64,000 nt of DNA from Populus alba (Eukaryota; Streptophyta; Magnoliopsida; Malpighiales; Salicaceae), in contig NC_133301.1 of the NCBI RefSeq assembly GCF_005239225.2, forward strand, positions 13,516,318 to 13,580,317. The letters run 5' to 3'. A model generated the notes under the pieces. The model was not told the DNA's origin and did not search any database. It was given only the letters and a program-made list of their open reading frames with translations. Of the stretch, positions 1 to 10,800 are shown piece after piece (within the stretch, counting starts at the first letter, position 1; each line of letters starts with the position of its first letter). Position numbers and translations under genes: made by a program.

Positions 1-11
1 ATATGATTCAG

Positions 12-138
12 CACCCAGCTTCCCCACGCAAAACCCTTCAACGAAGACTCATCAAAGGAGCATCTCTACAAAGATGATGACAATCCTGCACCTCAACTTT
101 CAAAGAAGCAGCGCCTCTCCGTTTCATCACCTGAAAAA
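12..138 (+). CDS. Possible internal exon of a gene entering from the left edge
   Basis: The frame ending at 138 is open from 7 and reads as a charged, Lys/Asp/Ser-rich tail (for example DDDNPAPQLSKKQRL). An acceptor-like TTCAG precedes it at 7-11 and a GTAAGC donor follows at 139. A candidate next exon after CAATAG at 293-298 would add only three codons before a stop. It lies about 450 bases upstream of a Helitron-like 3' terminus. Plant Helitrons often encode RPA-like proteins with Lys-rich tails, so this may be the C-terminus of such a protein. That link is inference; no domain is visible. Confidence 0.25.
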
Positions 139-574
139 GTAAGCATCTACTTCTAATTAGTTTCCCTTCTTTATGAACTCACATACTCAACAATAATGAC
201 ATCTTCATTTCTCATTACTGATTTATCTTGAAAAAAAAATTAATATTTGTTGCTGTATAAAATTTATGACTTTCAGTTACACTGATTTTTTCCAATAGGA
301 AACCAATTAACATTTGGTTAGTCAATGCTTGCTTTTCCAACATCACAACCTGATTGGGCGTCTTCATCATCTGCGTTGTTGATACAGCTTGCTGCTCATT
401 CACGTCCAATTCTCTACCTATATGTATAAAGCATAAAATATTTACCTCTCGCTGCTTTTGTTATGCTTGGACTAACTTTGTTAACTATCTGAACTTAACT
501 TTTGCAACTAACTCTGTGAATATACTATCTATTCCCATATAATATGTGCAAAATTTTTTTTTACAGATTTTGAC

Positions 575-605
575 ACCCGCGGCATCGCGCGGGTATCAAG
601 ACTAG
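575..605 (+). mobile_element. Helitron-like 3' terminus (hairpin plus CTAG)
   Basis: A perfect 7-bp GC-rich stem, ACCCGCG at 575-581 and CGCGGGT at 588-594 with a 6-base loop, stands out in AT-rich DNA. Seven bases later comes CTAG at 602-605, followed by T. A short GC hairpin just upstream of CTRR, with insertion between A and T, is the standard Helitron 3' end. The 5' TC end would lie left of the window, so the element cannot be closed here. Confidence 0.5.
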
Positions 606-1832
606 TATAATATAAAGACGGTGAGTTCACATAAAGTTTCCATTAAACTTGTAATTAAATTAAAATTTAAAAGTAATCAAAGAAAGCTGAAAGACAAACT
701 CTCCATTTCAATTATGGCGTGTGGTGTCAGGTGTGAGGCCCTTTCTTTTCTTTTACTTTTTTATTAGGCCTTTTTCTACGAGGCACAAAATTCATATGCC
801 GACAGGGGCTTTGTTTTTTTCCTGGGTTCCAGACAGCGATAGAGCAATAGAGGCCCAGTTAAATTATTTGTCTATTGCAATGGTCAGGATACGTGATGCA
901 TGCATGTGCTTGGAATCAACCTAGATTTGGAAATTCCAGCTCAGTTAGGCAGTGTTTGTTTATGAGTTGCCACGCAGAATATTTCATTAAAAACATATAA
1001 TATATATATATTTTTATAAAATTATATTCACACACACTATAAGAAGAAATGAGTACATGAATATTGAGAGGGAGACATAATTTAACCGATTAAATTTAAG
1101 TTTATTTTCTAGAAATTATTAATTTGAGTCTCATAAATTTTAGAATTAATGAAAATTTATATGGTTGTTACCTTTAAAATTTATAAGATTTGCTGAGATA
1201 CATATAAACTAATCCAAATATCAATATTAAACTTAAAAAAAATAATAAAAAAAATGCTTAGGAGGGGGATTTGTTTGTAGAATCATTAGTATAATATGAA
1301 GTGAGCTAGCAAAAAAGGAAAAAATTATTAAGATTGCTTTTTAAATAATTTTTTATGTTAAATATAAGTTAATGATATTTTTTTATTTTTAAAAAATTAT
1401 TTTTAACATTAATATATTAAAACGTTTTAAAATATATAAATTATATTAAATTTTAATAAAAAAAATTTTGTTTAATATTTTAGAGTTGTGATTTGCACCG
1501 CGCTGCTAAACGGTATTTAAACAGGCTTACTGAGTTGTAGATGAAAATTACAGACATGCGAGTCGCAAGCAAAATGCTATACGATAACTGTAATTCTAGC
1601 TGCCCTACACCGTACACACTCAGGCATCATCATCATCCAGCCGATGATTTTTAGAGCACTCTCGAGATCTGTACAGAAAATGACAAACAAGTACATGAAT
1701 GATGAATCACTATATTTTTTTAGTGGCTTCATGCCAGTCTTTTCTTTTGCTTTAATAATTTCTTTTGTTCTTTTCTTCTTTTTTATGGGCAGTGAAACAT
1801 GATTGTGTATTTGGTAATAACTCGGACGTTGG
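606..1832. other. AT-rich intergenic DNA, no gene seen
   Basis: Long A and T runs and short ORFs without recognisable domains. The stretch 1355-1480 resembles the AT-rich arms of the foldback element at 1833, suggesting related decayed repeats. No RNA gene is seen. Confidence 0.6.
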
Positions 1833-2166
1833 TGTTTGAAAGTGTGTTTGGAAAGTGTTTGTAAATAAATTTGATTTTTTTTTTAATTTTAAATTAATAT
1901 ATTTTTAATGTTTTAATTTTAAAAGTAATTTTTAAAAATAAAAAAAATATTATTGGTATTACTTTTCCGAATGAAAAACATTTTAAAAATTATATTGGTT
2001 GTTTTTTCAAAGTGCTTTTTACTCAGAAAAATATATTAATAATATTTTTTTATTTTTAAAAAATTATTTTTTAAAATTAACCCATCATAATAATTTAAAA
2101 AACATTAAAAACATATTAATTTAAAATAAAAAAATTAATTTTTTTTCAAAATTAAACTTTCAAACA
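1833..2166. repeat. AT-rich foldback / MITE-like element
   Basis: The outer ends are inverted repeats: TGTTTGAAAG at 1833-1842 and CTTTCAAACA at 2157-2166. Inside, a stretch near 1885-1925 is complementary, with mismatches, to a stretch near 2095-2140, so the whole could fold back on itself. No ORF is present. Length and AT content fit a MITE, but no target duplication was found and the superfamily cannot be named. Confidence 0.4.
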
Positions 2167-2825
2167 TCCAGTTAGAGAGGGGGGGGGTATCCATCACTCT
2201 CTGCTGCATAAATTTTACGCCTTCAATCTTTTCTGGATAGAGACGATGATACATGGAGTGCGCTTCTTCAGGTTCTGCAAAAGCTCATCGTCCATTCTGT
2301 ATCCTGTGTCTCTCGGAGCTATCCCGACACCAGCCATGGCGAAAAAGATAAGTGGGTCAGTCAACATGCACAGGGTAACAGGAGATGTTGCTGCTCATTT
2401 CGATGTTTCAAGGTGGATTAAAGTTTTGATGTAAAACAAGAGCTTAAAATTCAAATCATATTCCTATAGTTGATTTTAAATGATTTAATTTAATTGATCA
2501 GATTTTAAATTTAATTTGTAATATTTTTTATTAGTTTAATTCTTATTAATTTTAGAATTGTTAAAGATTTATATTGTTATTAATTTTAGAATTTATAAAA
2601 TCAGTCAATATACACACAAACTATCAAAACTTACATGATCGTAACTCTGAAGTGGTGTTTTTCTTGTATTTTTTTATTTTTTATGCGATATCTTGATCTT
2701 CTACTCCTGGGACTTTGCTGCTGCTAACAGGATTGGTGCAAGGGGCTTGCTGGGGGAGGTCATGGCCTGACGGTGGACACCAGGTCTTGACTCATGACAG
2801 ATGCTTTGCCTATCCCATAATATAA
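2167..2825. other. Intergenic, no gene recognised
   Basis: A 62-codon ORF at 2246-2434 has no recognisable domain. The more GC-rich block 2700-2820 immediately before the SINE is unexplained and could be an older repeat. Confidence 0.5.
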
Positions 2826-2837
2826 AAATAAAGGGAA

Positions 2838-3036
2838 GCATTTCAGGTCTTGGGTCAGCGGTTGAAGAGACTTGTTCCCTTCCTCTGCATCCTGAGTTCA
2901 AACCTTACCGTGCACGCCTGTCATCCTCGCGATGCCTTACATGTTCACTGGGTTTGCAGGATGTTCAGTGAGCCGTGAGATTAGTCGTGGTACGCGCAAG
3001 CTGGCCCGGACACCCATGTAAATAAAAAAATAAATA
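2838..3036 (+). mobile_element. tRNA-derived SINE with 12-bp target-site duplication
   Basis: A 199-bp element is flanked by the same 12 bases, AAATAAAGGGAA, at 2826-2837 and 3036-3047 (position 3036 is shared with the A-rich tail). Inside are a pol III A-box-like TGGGTCAGCGGTTG and a B-box-like GAGTTCAAACC, a GC-rich body ending near GCCCGGACACCC, and a 3' tail of AAATAAAT repeats. These are the hallmarks of a tRNA-headed SINE. Similarity to the SaliS families of Salicaceae is an impression, not a search result. Confidence 0.7.
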
Positions 3037-3047
3037 AATAAAGGGAA

Positions 3048-4350
3048 ATTAAAAGCTTAGGACAACAGGATGACTGACGTATTTGTAACCTTTTAAGGTA
3101 TTCACATCACATGCACCAGCTTGTTCTATGTTTCCTCCTCTCCTCCACCTATCCTTTCTTCCTTTGGGAATGATTCAAAGCTTAAACACCAGTATAAAGT
3201 GTATATTTTTGTTCTAATAATATGCATATCATGTGATTTTTCAAAAATAAAATGTGTATAGATATATCAAGCAGAAAAAAACGTATTATAATGTATGCTA
3301 GAAAAAACAGATATTCCTTGTCAAGATGTAAAGTTAATGTAAGAATATTAGACTCCAATAAAACCAAAGTTATTAACTTCACCGTCACTTTGGATTGACT
3401 AATTGGCCATGGTTTGGTCTGGTTGACTGGTAAATCAATATGCTATTTAATTTATTTGATCAAAATTTTTTTTCTAAAACAAATAATTTCAACTTATTTT
3501 TTTCAATTCGAGTTAATTCAAATTAATTTAACCTAATCACAAGCTAAATTAAATTCAATAATTTTGATCAGTACGTGTTTGATAATGCGGTATATGATAT
3601 TTTTTAATTAAAAATACATTAAGATTATATATTTTTTTAATTTTTTACATTATCACATTAACATCATTAAAAACACTGAAAATATTAATTTAATATTTTA
3701 TTATGCAAAAAAATAACTTGAAAAAGCATACAGAACCGAACCAAAAAAATCTAACACCTCCTTAACTAGAAAAAATGTCGAAAAAAACTCGAAAAAAAGA
3801 AATTAACCAAACAAGTGGGTCCCAAGATCACACTTTCACAGGGAGGCAAGGCACAAAGCCACTTGGAAAAGTTGATCGGCAACTAGCTGCTTTCACGAAG
3901 CAAAGCAAAAGCAAGGGCCCACTCTGAAGCAAACCTTTCATTATTCTAACCAGCAAGGTTCCTAAGGCAAAGCAAAAGAAAACCAAAAGCTAAGTATTTG
4001 CTAATCAAAACAAAGTATAAATAATTACCAATAAATTTCCCATCTTTTTATACCACAATCACTTTTTTAAGGTCCAATAAAAAAGATTTAATTCTTCTTT
4101 AGTAAATCTTTTTTAGCTTTAGATTATTATTTTTTTTAGTATTTTTAAATTATTTTAATATATTAACATCAAAAATAAAATTTAAAAAATAAAAACAGTT
4201 AAAAATCAATCTCTACCCTACGGTAAGTCGGTGACTGTATCTTACTTGTGCAAATCTAAATATTTTATGTCTTTTTATTAAACTCTGTAGCCTGCTGTGG
4301 CTAACCTCTAGTAACCACACTTCATCTGCCACTTTCATGGCTACCTTACA
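3048..4350. other. Intergenic, upstream of the heparanase gene
   Basis: AT-rich sequence with no supported ORF. The stretch 3570-3720 has the look of a decayed AT-rich inverted-repeat element. The last few hundred bases hold the heparanase promoter. Confidence 0.5.
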
Positions 4351-4352
4351 CA

Positions 4353-4358
4353 TATAAA
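4353..4358 (+). promoter_or_regulatory. TATA box of the heparanase-like gene
   Basis: TATAAA lies 48 bases upstream of the chosen ATG at 4401, which leaves room for a short 5' UTR. No other candidate is as close. Confidence 0.5.
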
Positions 4359-4400
4359 GAGAAACCCTTAGATCTTGAACTTGTGTTTGCTTCCAAAAAG

Positions 4401-7219
4401 ATGATTTATTTGCAGAACTGGCAAATGGGGCTGTGCTTACTGGTCTGTATCATTAGCTGTTGCTTCATTTCTGTGAGTTCACAAAGTGCTGTAGCTGGAA
4501 ATGATAATAACAGTGTTGTTGAAGGAACTGTTTTCATAGATGGAAAATATTCCATTGGAAAGATTGATGAAAATTCCATTTGTGCCACCTTAGATTGGTG
4601 GCCACCTGAGAAATGTGATTATGGGACATGCAGCTGGGATCATGCTTCTCTCATTAATCTGGTAATGATTCATTTTAGCATGCTTCTGAGGTTGTTTTTT
4701 TGGATTAGATATCTAAATATGTTGTTTGATAGTTGCAACTGAACTTGAAATGCTCGTCCTGTCCTGCACTTCTCAAAACTTAACTGGCATTTTAATATAA
4801 GATACAGAGCTGTTCTTTAAAATTTCAATGAGTTATTCTCTAAATATTTAATCTTTTTGAATTTTTTTTGTGCTCTCTCATGCAGGATCTTAACAACAGC
4901 ATCTTGTTAAATGCCATAAAGGGTGAGAGCCCTTTGAACCAAAGCAACCTTTTCTTCTTCTTGTTGGCCAGAACTCTTTTTAATGCTTTTCAGAGTCCTA
5001 ATTGCCTCTCTTTTTTTGGCACTATGGTCCAGCTTTTTCGCCTTTGAAAATCAGAATAGGGGGCACTTTGCAAGATAAGGTCATTTATGACACCGAAGAT
5101 AATAAGCAACCTTGTGTCCAATTTGTCAAAAACACCAGGGAGATGTTTGGTTTCACGCAGGGTTGCTTACCAATGCATAGATGGGATGAACTTAATGCCT
5201 TTTTCAAGAAATCTGGGTAACAACGATGTTCTCTTCTGTTTCCTGTTAACCTTACTTTACAATTTCTAGCAGCTGAACGTCCTCTTAATTTTGCAAATTC
5301 AGGGCTGAAATTATATTTGGGTTAAATGCTCTCACTGGCCGGTCATGAAATCTGATGGTTCTGCAGTAGGAGCTTGGAACTACTCTAATGCAGAATCATT
5401 TATAAGCTATACTGTCAAGAAGAACTACTCTATTTATGGCTGGGAGCTCGGTAAGAACTCCCTCCAATGCTTTCTCGTCGTTGATGCTAATGATTGATGT
5501 TTCATGAAATCCATGAAAGTATCATTGCTTTATTGGACTATAAGGAAATGTGAACTAACTACGATCAGTTTATATTTTTCTGAGATTAATTTATCTAAAC
5601 CTACAACAAGTCCTTTTCTGCTGATCAGGAAATGAATTATGTGGGAGTGGTGTTGGAACAAGAGTTACAGCAGCTCAGTATGCTTCTGATACAATTTCCC
5701 TGTATAACATAGTGAAAAAGACTTACAGCAGCATTGAACCGAAACCGCTAGTTATAGCACCTGGAGGATTCTATGATGCAAATTGGTTCAAAGAGTTTGT
5801 AGATAAAACAGGCAATTCTGTAGATGCGATCACCCACCACATATACAATCTTGGTCCAGGTATCTCTTTGAAGAAAACGACCTGACTTCTGTGGTCTCAC
5901 ACCTTGGACAATAGGTCTAACTTGACATGATTATATCCTCTTTCGGTGCAGGAGTTGATACACATCTCATTGAAAAGATCCTTAATCCATCCTATCTTGA
6001 TGGTGAGGCTAGGACCTTCAATAGCCTCCAAAGCACTCTCAAGAGTTCTGCAACTTCAGCAGTTGCATGGGTTGGTGAATCAGGAGGGGCTTACAACAGT
6101 GGCCATAACCTTGTTACCAATGCATTCGTGTTTAGCTTCTGGTAAGGGAGGTCAAAATTTATGTTAAAAAAACTTCAGCTATTCTGTTGTGGATTCTAAG
6201 TCCAGGGATGTTGTCAAAACAGGTATTTGGATCAGCTTGGGATGGCATCATCTTATGATACAAAAACGTACTGCAGACAGTCATTGATTGGCGGCAATTA
6301 TGGTTTACTCAACACTACTACTTTTGTTCCAAATCCAGATTACTACAGGTATTCGAAAATTACTGATACTGGCAGGTTGCTCTGAAAAATCAGATAGCAG
6401 GATAGAAATGAAGAGGTGCAGTGAATTATCTTTACAATAACATGGCAATTCTTAAGAAATTCATTTGTCTGCAAGAAGAAAGAGGATTAAGTTTTGAAAT
6501 AGGTAGAGGATTAAATTAGTGATAATTTTCCAAAAGAGAGGTATCTATGCTTATTATGAATTGAGTTTTTTCAACCAAGCTGGCTTCATACCAGGATGAA
6601 ACCTCTTGTTTCCCACTCTGGAATCTCATATTCAGTAATAAGGTCTTTCAGAAATTCTAATGTTTTGCTTTCTTCAATGCAGTGCTCTTCTTTGGCACCG
6701 CTTAATGGGAAGAAATGTTCTATCAACCAGCTTTTTCTGGAACGAAAAAAATACGTGCATATACTCATTGCGCAAAACAATCTGTAAGTTCTGCAACACA
6801 ATCACCACACAAGCAGAGAGCTTTATGATCTAATTAGATTCATGATCTTGCAGAAAGGGATCACATTACTACTAATCAACCTTGACAGTAGCACGACTGT
6901 TGAAGTCAATGTAAAACTCAACAGCACTTTGGGATTGCACCGTAAACACAAGACTCACAGGTCTCATGAAACAAAGGCCGTTCGACTGCTTGAAGGATCC
7001 ACAAGTGAGATAACAAGAGAAGAATACCATCTAACAGCAAAAGACGGAGATTTACACAGCCGAATAATGCTACTCAATGGGAACATTTTAACAGTAAATT
7101 CATCCGGGGACATACCTTCCTTCGAGCCACTACTTGTAAATTCATCAAAGCCGATAATGGTTGCTCCTTTCTCTATTGTATTCGTTCAAATGTCATATGT
7201 ACTCCCTGCTTGCAGTTAG
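4401..7219 (+). CDS. GUS3: Heparanase-like protein 3 (GH79), reading frame broken twice
   Basis: Secreted or cell-wall glycoside hydrolase family 79 enzyme; plant members act as beta-glucuronidases on arabinogalactan glycans. Exons: 4401-4661, 4886-4922, 5033-5216, 5303-5450, 5629-5859, 5952-6141, 6223-6348, 6683-6783, 6854-7219. All introns are GT-AG and give about 548 codons, the family length. An N-terminal signal anchor precedes [21 protein letters not shown] spans the exon 4/5 junction and holds the acid/base Glu. [13 protein letters not shown] in exon 6 holds the nucleophile. Two lesions are seen against the family pattern: one base is missing near 5343, giving an in-frame TGA at 5346-5348, and one T is extra in the run 6732-6736. 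The shifts would cancel in length but scramble the protein between them. It is either a recent pseudogene or consensus error. The upstream GTG at 4383 is not a start. Confidence 0.85.
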
Positions 7220-7803
7220 GTGGTAGCACTTCATGGAACTGAAATTAGTTCCGTATAGTGAATAGTGATTGATCAAATAAGACAGAATACAAGCAGTAAA
7301 TGTTACATTCTTTCTTGGTGAATAATACAATGAAAATTGTTTTGGTAAATCGGGAAGCCATAGGTTTTTTTCTTCTCTTAAAGAAAAAACGAGTGTTCCT
7401 TGTAATAGCTTTATTTACTGCAGCGTGTGCTGCTCGTCCTGCAGGAATGAACTGCCCAGGGCACTATTTTGTTTTTTTTTTTTTTTTTTATCACGCGGTA
7501 GATAAGAGAGATTGGTATAACAAAGTTCTTGAGCTTTTCAAGGCATGCCATAAAACGCGAGCCTTAAAACACAGTAAGACAACAAGCATGTCAATTACAT
7601 GTTGGTGGCCAGCCAAGACCACAAAGTCAACTATGCATTATGTTTAGTAGATTACACTTGGTATCAATATACAAATGAAGAAGCTGACTATAGGAGATGA
7701 GGCAATTTCCACCAAATGCTATGGAAAAGAAGTTCAATGAACAAACATATTCAATTGTGTGTTCTCTAATTTGGATGCTTCATCCAAGAATATCCATCCA
7801 AAG
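7220..7803. other. Convergent 3' UTR region
   Basis: This stretch lies between two converging genes and holds their 3' UTRs. It contains a run of about 19 T near 7470-7488. The 115-codon ORF at 7300-7647 is low complexity and unsupported. Confidence 0.6.
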
Positions 7804-10800
7804 TCAATCCGTGTTGGAAAAGTTTGAAGGCTTGCTGCTGGCAAATGCCAACCATACAATGGTACCAGTCAAGTAAAAGAAAATTGATGGAACGAACAAT
7901 GAAATCTGCATGGTAAAAATACAAGGAATAAAAATTACTAGGGAGAAGTTAATATAGAAACCTGTCCAAAGAAGTATATATATTAACACTTAAAAGTGGT
8001 CATGAGGCAACTTACACTCCATGAATGAGTTGTATCTAGTAGATAACCAGTCAAGGGAATCCCTACAATTCCAGGTATTGCTCCGACAGTGTTGGTAATG
8101 CCCTGCATAATAAAATTGAAAAGAAAAAAGAAAAAGATCAACATGGTTAAAAGGAAGTTATTTTTGCTTTACAAATTCAAGCAAAGGCCTTAAAACGGTG
8201 GCAAGCTTACAGTAGTCAAGACGGATCCAAATGAATGAATTATGTAATTGACCTGGAGCTAAAATTAGAAACATTGACACAAGAATGTTTCGCGAAAGTT
8301 TAATCTAGAACTGCCAGTTCATTACAACTTTGCATAATTTCCTGAATAATCTGAAGGCAGACATGGACAACTACTCATTGATGATAGGACCAAAATCCAT
8401 GTAAAAAAGGGATTTATGACATAATTAGAATTCCTGTCCTGGGATCAACCTTAATCGGAGAAGTGGGTATCTGGAAAAAGAAGGATGACAGATCCACGAA
8501 CAAAACCATTAATTGCAGTGAATCAGCATAGATTTTTTTCTCTCTTTTCTGCTTTGCACTTTCACACTAAAACCAACTCAGCCTTGCAAAAGATATTATT
8601 GAGTGACTGGTTATCATTTCTCCATGTCATAAATAACGATGCACATAATTCAGGAACCACATGCTGAATTGATTTTAAGTCAAGTGAGAGTGAGGAACGT
8701 GCTAATGAAACCTTCTATCAATCCATACAGGAGGCCGATTAGAAAATGCATAGCATATGCAACAAAATCTAGGATTTGTAGGCTTACATACCAAAAGTAT
8801 ACTTGCATATTCAGGAGACATATCTTGATGCGTACAGTAAAGTCCTGCAAAAATGATAAAACTTTGAATTAGAAATTAACCTAGCACAAGTCAATATGTT
8901 CCTACACATAAAATGAATTAAAAGAGTTCTCAAGTACTCCACTACCAGACAAGGCAAAGCTTGAGAGGGCTAAGCCAGCAGTGAGAATCCCCACAATCTC
9001 CCAGGGAGGCAATCCTAGATCCACAGAGGAGAGAGTCATGCAAAGAGCAGGAGACAAAAAGGCAATTGTTTGGCAAATCTTTCTCACCTGCAAGGTCAAA
9101 AAGGTCAAGCTTGTTGACATAGTGAAGAGTTTCTGACAAGATGATGATTATAGAAGTGTAGAACTATAATAATAGACATTTGGTTTTGCAGACCGTAGTG
9201 ATTTCAACTCCATTGGAAATTAACTTGTCAGCAAGCTGTGCGGCGATGCTAGTCACGAAAACTGAAGCCAGGGGAGGAAGGATAGAAACCTGAAATTGTT
9301 GATAGTTACTTCATAGGAAAATAAATGTCAAATGATCTAATTGCAGTCAAACAATCAAAAGATTGATGACTATCCAATGTTCAGGCTTGTTGGACTGACA
9401 TGGTAGTCCCAAGTTCAAGTGTTCAGTGCTTCAATAGTATTGCATGTAAAGTTCAAGTCCTCAGGGACCTGACCTGTCAAATTACCATAAAAATTTAGGA
9501 TAAAACATTCATACTGTACTCAATTTCAGAGTACAACATGTTATCTAAATTACTGCAAGGAAGATCAATCCCTCACAGGTAAAAATGAACACCTTCATGG
9601 TATGGTACCATAATATACCCAAGTTTCTGGTGCGTTATAGCACCAGCATTTCTCTATAATAATTTTTTGCATCAAAAGATGCTTGTAGATGGATGATTTC
9701 AAACTAGTTCTATGTACATGGTAAATAGGATACGGATAACAATAAATGAGATGTTGAAATGTGTGATTTCTTGTATAGCAGAGTTCTTTGTTTTTAGCAT
9801 GACTTCCCACGTTCATTTCAAGATGCAAAAATTTAATGTAGATCAAACTTTAAGGTAATCATTCTTCCTTGTTCATGCAATTTGATTGCTATACTCGACT
9901 AAAGTGAGAGAAAGACAATCATAGATCTTCAAAAGTACCCATGCAGCTTCTGTCAAATTCAGGCTCAGCTCCTCACTGCACGGCATTTCCATTGAAAGTT
10001 AGGTTTCTTTGCATTACAGCCATAATGGCAGGCACATAGAAGACATTGATATTGCAGTTGCTAAATTCTCTTTTTCCAGAATGAGCAAAGAAATTCAGAA
10101 AGTTGAACTGAAAAGATACCTAAAATAAGAAGGAAGCCAAGATAAACAAGTATAATGACCCCAACTTCCACAAAAGTGAGCATATATCATTGCCCATACA
10201 GCTGGGGTTTGGAAAAATGCCTTCCATGGAACATCCTGTCACAATAGAGACACTAAGAAAAGTAAGCACAAATGGCTAAAACATTTTTTTAGGGAAGGTC
10301 CTTAATTTCAAAATCAGGTATTATACACAGTTCACAATAATTTTGAAAACAATAAACTTACTAAATTTCCTCACAATTTCATACTTTAGTGAGGATTGGC
10401 ACTTTCCCTCAGGAGGCTTCACTTGTATGCCATACATATTTAAACTCATGAGAGAACAATCAAGAATATCTGAGCGAATAGCACTTCCTGGAGAACTATG
10501 GTTCTAACCATTTAGTTACGAATATCAGTAAACATATGATGCTGGAACTCAGGCAGATCTATTCACTTCTGCCATCGAGTATTTGAGTATTGAACGACCC
10601 TTAAGCCTAGTTACTTGGGTTTGACTTGACAAATCAGTGAAACATGGCACTCTTCAAGAAGTGTTGCATTTAAGATACATTCAATTTCTCAATCAGCATA
10701 TTCTCCATCCTTACAGTTTCTAATATTATATAGGAGAACAAAGAAAAAGAAGAAAGCGTTGTACCTTCAGTGAGCCACCCAACTCTGCAAGAGCATTACT

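Noticed and set aside
4383..4400. GTG start six codons upstream of the heparanase ATG
   Set aside because: Plant nuclear genes start at ATG; the ATG at 4401 begins a normal signal-anchor segment.
7300..7647. 115-codon ORF in the 3' region of the heparanase gene
   Set aside because: It includes translated homopolymers and lies between converging 3' ends; no domain.
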